Assembly (NCBI GenBank): GCA_026724425.1
Contig: JAIUCV010000001.1
Coordinates: 21,947,802 to 22,011,801 of the forward strand
Source: Erythrophleum ivorense
Lineage: Eukaryota; Streptophyta; Magnoliopsida; Fabales; Fabaceae
Reading direction: 5' to 3'
DNA length: 64,000 nt
The translations under genes were made by a program, and so were the position numbers. This document shows, piece after piece, positions 60,011-64,000 of this stretch (its first letter is position 1; each line of letters starts with the position of its first letter). The notes beneath the pieces are model-generated. The model was not told the origin of the DNA. It made no database searches and saw only the letters and a program-made list of their open reading frames with translations.

Positions 60011-60763
60011 AACAAAACACTAACCAAATATAGTCTCCAATCGAATTACGTGGACTTTGATCCCTTCTGAAGGGTACGTAAGCCCTAGGCTTTCATCCTA
60101 GGTCAAGTTAACCCTTATAAATAAATATTTTTTTAATTTCATTTCTTTCATTTTTCTTTTACTCTCATTTTTTTAATTTTCTCTCTTTCTTAATTTTATT
60201 TCCTTTAATTTGGTTATTTCTTATTTTGCATGTGATTTGTTAAGAAGAGTTAAAATAGAATTTAGGCCATTTTATTTTTGCACAACTGACTTAGGGTAAC
60301 CGTTCTTAGTAATGGGTGTAGTGGGGTGCCTAACACCTTTCCCACTCACAATCGACTCCCGAATCCATTTTTTGGTTTATAAGTCATTTTCTAAATAAAA
60401 AGGCTTTTCCAAAGTTTTGCCTTTTAAAAATTAAAATTTTGGTGGCGACTCCTAAACCTCTACCTATAATCTTATTTCAATTTCTATTTCGGTTTTCAAT
60501 TTCAAAGAGAAAATTGAACTTTACTTATTTTTCCTTTTATTTGAGAAAGACGCCACGTGGTCGCATTTTCGGGTGTGACACTAATGACATTGAGTTTAAA
60601 ATTTTATAATTGATGCATATATTAAAAAATACATAATACCAAAAATTCAATGTATTATCAATTTGTCGGAATACAAATCATATGATTGTAAAAAATATCT
60701 AGAAAAAATGTTCAACATAATAAGAAAATAATATAAAATGTAAACTCCCACTAACCAAACATA

Positions 60764-63700
60764 TTAAGAGAACTTACAATGCCTATGCTCAACTTGTCTT
60801 TTAAACACAATGGGCCTAAGTCCTTTGGTCAAAGGATCAATTAACATAGAATCTGTGTCTATATATTTAATAACTATTTCGTTGTTCTTTACTAAATCTC
60901 TGACAGTCAACTACTTTAACTCTAGATACTTAGAACTACTAGTAGTTTTATTATTTTTAGTATAAAATACTATAGCACTATTGTCATAGTAAATTCTTAG
61001 TGGTCTGCAACAGAATCTACAATATGAAGCCTTGTCATCAAATTTCTCAACCAAATAGCATGAGTAGCAGTAGCGTAACAAGCAATAAACTTCGCTTGCA
61101 TAGTGGAGGAGGTAACTAAAGTCTGTTTTTTACTCTTCCAGGATATGGCACCCCCAACTAACATAAAGATGTAGCCAGAAGTTGATTTTCTATCATCAGG
61201 ACACTTGGCAAGATCTGAATCAGTGTATTCTATTATCTCCAAATTATCAACCCTTCTGTATATAAGCATATACTCTTTAGTTTTCTACAAGTATCTCATT
61301 ACTTTCTTTGTAGCTATCCAATGGTTATTCCTTGGATTAGACTAATATCTGCCCAAAACACCAACTAAGAAGGCTATGTTAGGTCTAGTGCATACCTGAG
61401 CATATATCAAACTCCCCAATGCACTATCAAAGGGTTTATCTTTCATTTCTCTCTTTTCAATCTCATTTTTGGGGCACTGATCTTTATTAAATTTATCCCC
61501 TTTAATAACTGGAACATCTTTGGGTTTACAATTTTGCATATTGAACCTTTCTAGAACTCTATTAATGTAAGCCTTTTGGGATAACCCAAGCATATGACGT
61601 GATCTATCTCTATGAATCTTAATACCTAACATAAATGATGCTTCACCAAGGTCCTTCATGTCAAAGAACCTAGTCAACATGTGCTTAGTCTCATGAAGTA
61701 AACCAAGATTATTACTAGCAAGTAAAATGTCATTTACATACAGTACAAGAAAAATGAATTTACTTCCATTGACTTTGATGTATATGCATTGATCAACCTT
61801 ATTTTCTTCAAAACCCAAAGAGGTTACTACCTCATTAAATTTCAAATACCACTGTCTAGAAGCTTGTTTTAGACCATAAATTGATCTTTTTAATTGACAA
61901 ACTAGATGCTCATTACCTCTTACTTGATAGCCCTCGGGTTGTTGCATGTATATTACTTCATTCAGGTCACCATTCAAAAAGGTTGTTTTAACATTCATTT
62001 GATGCAATTCTAAATCAAAATGAGCTATAAGTGCCATAATAATTCTAAAAGAATCCTTAGTGGACACTGGTGAAAATGTTTCATTGAAATCAACGCCTTC
62101 TTTATGAGTAAAGCCTTTAGCCAGAAGTCTAGCTTTATATCTCTCAATCTTTCCTTGTGAATCTTTTTTTTTTGTTTTAAACACCCATTTGCAACCAATT
62201 GCCCTACAATTATTAAGCAATTCTACAAGCTCCCACACTTCATTGTTAGCCATAGATTTCATTTTCTCATCCATAGCATCTCTCCACATATTAGATTAAG
62301 AACAAGAAATAGCTTCTTTATAATTCTTAGGGTCAACAACATCCTCAACATCATAGACATCTTCACTAGGGTAAACCATAAAATCATCAGTGATAGCAGG
62401 CCTTTTTTGTCTAACTGATCTCCTCACAGGCATTTGTTTAGCTGGTTCAATTGGTTGTAGGACTTTAATAGGGGAATTGACAACATTCTCAGTTGGAAGG
62501 TGATTTTCAATGGAGGTATTAGACGGTACGCTATTATCAAAAATGGGCAGAGGCAAAGAGATAGATTCTGGGGTATCCATAGGAGTCTTATGAGATAGGA
62601 TAATGGCTTCAGCTACATCAAGTTCCAAGAACTTAGCATTCATAGATTCCACAATTTCGACACCTCTACCAGGACAAAAGAACCTATACCCTTTAGTGTG
62701 GTTTGGATATCCAATGAAAAAATAATGACTAGTTTTTAAGTCTATTTTCTTTTTTGAGGGATTGTAAATTTTAACTTTTGCTGGGCATCCCCAAACACGA
62801 AAGTGGTTCAAACTGGGTTTTCTTCCTGTCCAAAGTTCAAAGGGTATTTTTGGCACAGATTTGTTAGGAACTCTGTTTAGTATATAAAGGGTTGTTTTCA
62901 AAGCCTCACCCCATAGAAATTTTGGCAAGTTACATCTACTCATCATACTTCTCATCATGTCTTTAAGTGTGCGGTTACGCCTTTCAACTATGCCATTTTG
63001 TTCAGGGCTACCAGGCATGGTATATTGTGAAACAATTCCACAATCTTGCAAGTATTTTGCAAAATGTCCTATATACTGGCTCGTGGTGTCATGTCTACCA
63101 TAATATTCTCCATCACGGTCAGATCTCACTATCGTGATGACTCTTCCCAATTGCTTTTCTACCTCAGTTTTAAAGATTTTAAATTTTTTAAGAGCATCAT
63201 ATTTTTCTTTAATCAAATAAAGATAGCCAAATCGAGAAAAGTTATCAATAAAAGTGATAAAGAATATATTACCACAAATTGTAGGGAAAATAGGTCCACT
63301 AATGTTTGTGTGAATGATTTCTAAAAGACTTGAACTTTTAGTTGCATCTTTTCTTTTTACTCTTAGTGAACTTTCCTCTAATATAGTCCACACAAGTCCC
63401 TAAATCGTCAAACTATAAGGAAGGTAAAATATCACTTTTAATTAATCTTTTAACTCTTTCCATAGAAATATGACTTAAGTGCTTGTGCCATAATGAAAAT
63501 GATTTTTCTTTAATTTTAGACCTTTTGGCAACCACACTTTCAATATTTAAAGATGAAAAATTATTGTCAGAAACTAAAGATAATTTATATAAGCCAACCA
63601 CTAAATATCCATAACCAATAATTTGGGAATTTAATATTAAATTTAATTTTCCATTGCCAAAAGTAAAATAAAAGCCAAACTTGTCTAAACAAGAAATAGA

Positions 63701-64000
63701 AATTAAATTTCTTCTAAAAGAAGGTACATAAAAAATATCTTTCAAAATAAGTTCAAAACCCGTTGCCAAAATTAGACTGACGTCTCCCACTGACTCTACC
63801 ATTACTTCAAGGTCATTTCCTACCCTCAGCTTGCTTTCTCTCGGGTTTGGTTTCCTCAAGTTTTGAACCTTTGTAAAGACACAACAATATGGGTTGTAGA
63901 ACCACTATCAAGCCACCAAGAATTAATAGGGATATTAACTAAATTAGACTCATAAAAAACAAAAACTAAGGGATTACCTCTAAACTTCTACTTATTCTCT
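60764..64000 (-). pseudogene. Ty1/copia pol pseudogene (protease to RNase H)
   Basis: Read leftwards: protease motif LDSGSTTHI (63912-63895); gag-pre-integrase with LWHKHLSHISMERVKRLI (63859-63413); integrase (63393-62296) with SDRDGEY and SPEQNGIVERRN but HTNI where HTDI is expected; reverse transcriptase (62289-61342) with CKWVFKTKKK, RYKARLLAKGF, FLNGDLNEVIYMQQP, SIYGLKQASRQWY and YVND instead of YVDD; RNase H (61269-60764) with YTDSDLAKC, DDRKSTSGYIF, TSSTMQAKF and IDPLTKGL. Defects: stops near 63412, 62297, 61340, 61285 and 60911, and frameshifts near 63865, 63355 and 61000. Integrase, RT and RNase H blocks otherwise stay in one frame, so decay is moderate. Confidence 0.85.

Larger units (their letters stand above)
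56153..60580 (+). mobile_element. Solo LTR, 4.43 kb, Ogre/Tat-like, nested in the copia element
   Basis: It begins TGTGAACACCG and ends GGGTGTGACA, with a perfect 5-bp duplication CTAAT (56148-56152 and 60581-60585). The large size, a TATA box at 57068, the block ATCCCTTCTGAAGGGTACGT followed by AAGCCCTAGGC (near 60060) and GGTGGCGACTCC (near 60443) resemble LTRs of Tat/Ogre-type Ty3/gypsy elements as I know them. No internal region is present. Long A-rich low-complexity DNA fills 58860-60010. Confidence 0.82.
55380..64000 (-). mobile_element. Ty1/copia element (minus strand), interrupted by a solo LTR and cut by the window end
   Basis: The 3' LTR (ends ~55726), polypurine tract (55727-55741), 3' non-coding region (55742-56152 plus 60586-60763) and pol (60764-64000) are in order on the minus strand. 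The 5' LTR and most of gag lie beyond the window. A solo LTR with TSD CTAAT (56153-60580) sits in the 3' non-coding region, so this element is the older of the two. Confidence 0.8.

Noticed and set aside
1..64000. tRNA, rRNA or snoRNA genes
   Set aside because: No cloverleaf or box A/B pattern was recognised by eye. The TGGTATCAGAGC words are retrotransposon primer-binding sites, not tRNA genes.

Overview
This is nuclear DNA of a flowering plant, most likely a woody eudicot. It is AT-rich, has GT-AG introns, and is dominated by plant LTR retrotransposons and DNA transposons. The species was not identified. Only one gene looks intact; almost everything else is transposon-derived, duplicated or decayed.

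Layout. 1-2658: probable partial Ty3/gypsy-type LTR, minus strand. 2659-9546: decayed MULE (Mutator-like) transposase gene, cut in two by a 2.77 kb solo LTR (3391-6159, TSD AAAAT). 9650-11220: very AT-rich array of about six diverged ~250 bp units. 11971-12494: 3' remnant of a Ty1/copia element. 13350-34912: promoter and 21 exons of the plant TIMELESS homologue, a replication-fork protection protein. Its exon phases close exactly to 1258 codons plus stop. Its introns hold a gag-only copia-type element with intact TSDs (15846-17696), a palindromic MITE (24285-24567), a decayed full-length copia element (24825-29449), a LINE zf-RVT fragment and a hAT-type MITE (32290-32846). One 111-nt exon is tandemly duplicated and both copies keep the frame.

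36332-47165: two tandem ~5 kb copies (A and B) of a non-coding segment rich in long inverted repeats. Copy A carries a later hAT-type insertion whose empty site survives in copy B. Copy B runs into a receptor-like protein (RLP, EIX/Cf-type LRR) gene at 47302-50154 that is now a pseudogene. A 2.9 kb solo LTR (50435-53339, TSD ATAAT) lies just downstream. 55380-64000: a minus-strand Ty1/copia element whose 3' non-coding region is interrupted by a 4.43 kb solo LTR of Ogre/Tat-like character (56153-60580, TSD CTAAT).

Most notable: the in-frame exon duplication in TIMELESS and its older two-exon C-terminal repeat; clusters of a 14-bp palindrome (CTCGC-N4-GCGAG) in two different solo LTRs, with cores CGCG and TATA; and a copia polyprotein in which integrase, reverse transcriptase and RNase H each appear to have lost a catalytic acidic residue through one G-to-A change. 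I found no clearly new enzyme system. The novelty is in repeat architecture and gene-structure evolution.
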